DNA from: an uncultured Taibaiella sp.
Lineage (GTDB): Bacteria > Bacteroidota > Bacteroidia > Chitinophagales > Chitinophagaceae
Direction of reading: 5' to 3'
NCBI GenBank assembly: GCA_937871155.1
Contig: CALMXV010000102.1
Location: forward strand, 1 to 6,569
DNA length: 6,569 bases
Both the position numbers and the translations under genes were made by a program. Below, piece by piece: positions 6,368 through 6,569 of the stretch; position 1 is the stretch's first letter; each line of letters starts with the position of its first letter. The notes below the pieces were generated by a model. That model was given only the letters and a program-made list of their open reading frames with translations. It made no database searches and was not told the origin of the DNA.

Positions 6368-6569
6368 CTATTGTGTTTGTTCTACATTGATATTTGTTGT
6401 TGTTTTTTCTTGCACTTTAGGCTTATCAAAAAACAAATATTTCACAGCAACGATTATCATGAAAATGGCAAAAACACGCTTTACCGTTATCGTATTTAAA
6501 TCTTGCACCCACTTGCCACCAAAAAACGAACCTACTACAAAAGCTAAAATTAATACGAGTGCAAAATCC
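6368..6569 (-). CDS. TauE/SafE family sulfite exporter-like membrane protein, C-terminal part (5' end outside window)
   Basis: Reading the - strand from the right edge (first full codon ends at 6568) gives 66 residues and a TAG stop (6368-6370), with no start in view. It begins FALVLILAFVVGSFFGGKW, a membrane helix with a G-S-x-x-G-G turn. Then comes QDLNTITVKRVFAIFMIIVAVKYLFF, the last helix, and a polar tail rich in Thr, Gln and Asn. This G-S-x-x-G, short loop, L-x-R-x-F-A-x-x-hydrophobic pattern is typical of the C-terminal end of TauE/SafE (DUF81) permeases, which export sulfite, sulfoacetate or other small anions. The substrate cannot be inferred. An A8 run on the + strand (6359-6366) gives a T8 run on the transcript right after the stop, but I see no hairpin before it, so read-through into asnS is possible. 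Confidence 0.75.
   Translation of the reverse strand, partial: DFALVLILAFVVGSFFGGKWVQDLNTITVKRVFAIFMIIVAVKYLFFDKPKVQEKTTTNINVEQTQ

Overview
This 6.6 kb window looks like ordinary chromosome from a Bacteroidetes (Bacteroidota) bacterium, probably close to Chitinophagaceae or its relatives. The DNA is AT-rich. Start codons are preceded by AT-rich stretches without a clear Shine-Dalgarno sequence. Several proteins resemble Bacteroidetes family members: an M14 peptidase C-terminus, a tandem universal stress protein, and a DUF1835/DUF3658 protein. These assignments come from remembered family patterns, not a database search.

Layout. (1) Positions 1-1862, + strand: the C-terminal part of an M14-type zinc carboxypeptidase-like protein running in from the left edge, then a DUF1835/DUF3658 protein and a small cupin. 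The gaps are 18 and 15 bases, so this is probably one transcription unit. (2) Positions 1880-3508, - strand: a crotonase-fold enoyl-CoA hydratase/isomerase followed 9 bases later by a two-domain universal stress protein. They converge on the first group, with an imperfect hairpin at the junction. (3) Positions 3509-3682: a 174-base divergent intergenic region that should hold promoters for both sides. (4) Positions 3683-4177, + strand: a lone Hcp-family (type VI secretion tube) protein. (5) Positions 4204-6569, - strand: the C-terminus of a TauE/SafE-type membrane permease entering from the right edge, then asparaginyl-tRNA synthetase (asnS), then a DUF1345 membrane protein 17 bases after asnS.

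The genes do not form one pathway. asnS is housekeeping; the stress protein and crotonase may be co-expressed; the first three genes may be co-transcribed without an evident shared function. Two things merit a second look. One is the solitary Hcp gene, with no other secretion gene in view. The other is a perfect 13-bp inverted repeat followed by a T-rich stretch near the 5' end of the DUF1345 gene, placed where it could terminate or attenuate transcription coming from asnS. I see no CRISPR array, insertion sequence, tRNA, rRNA or clear defence system. I do not see a convincing undescribed multi-gene system.
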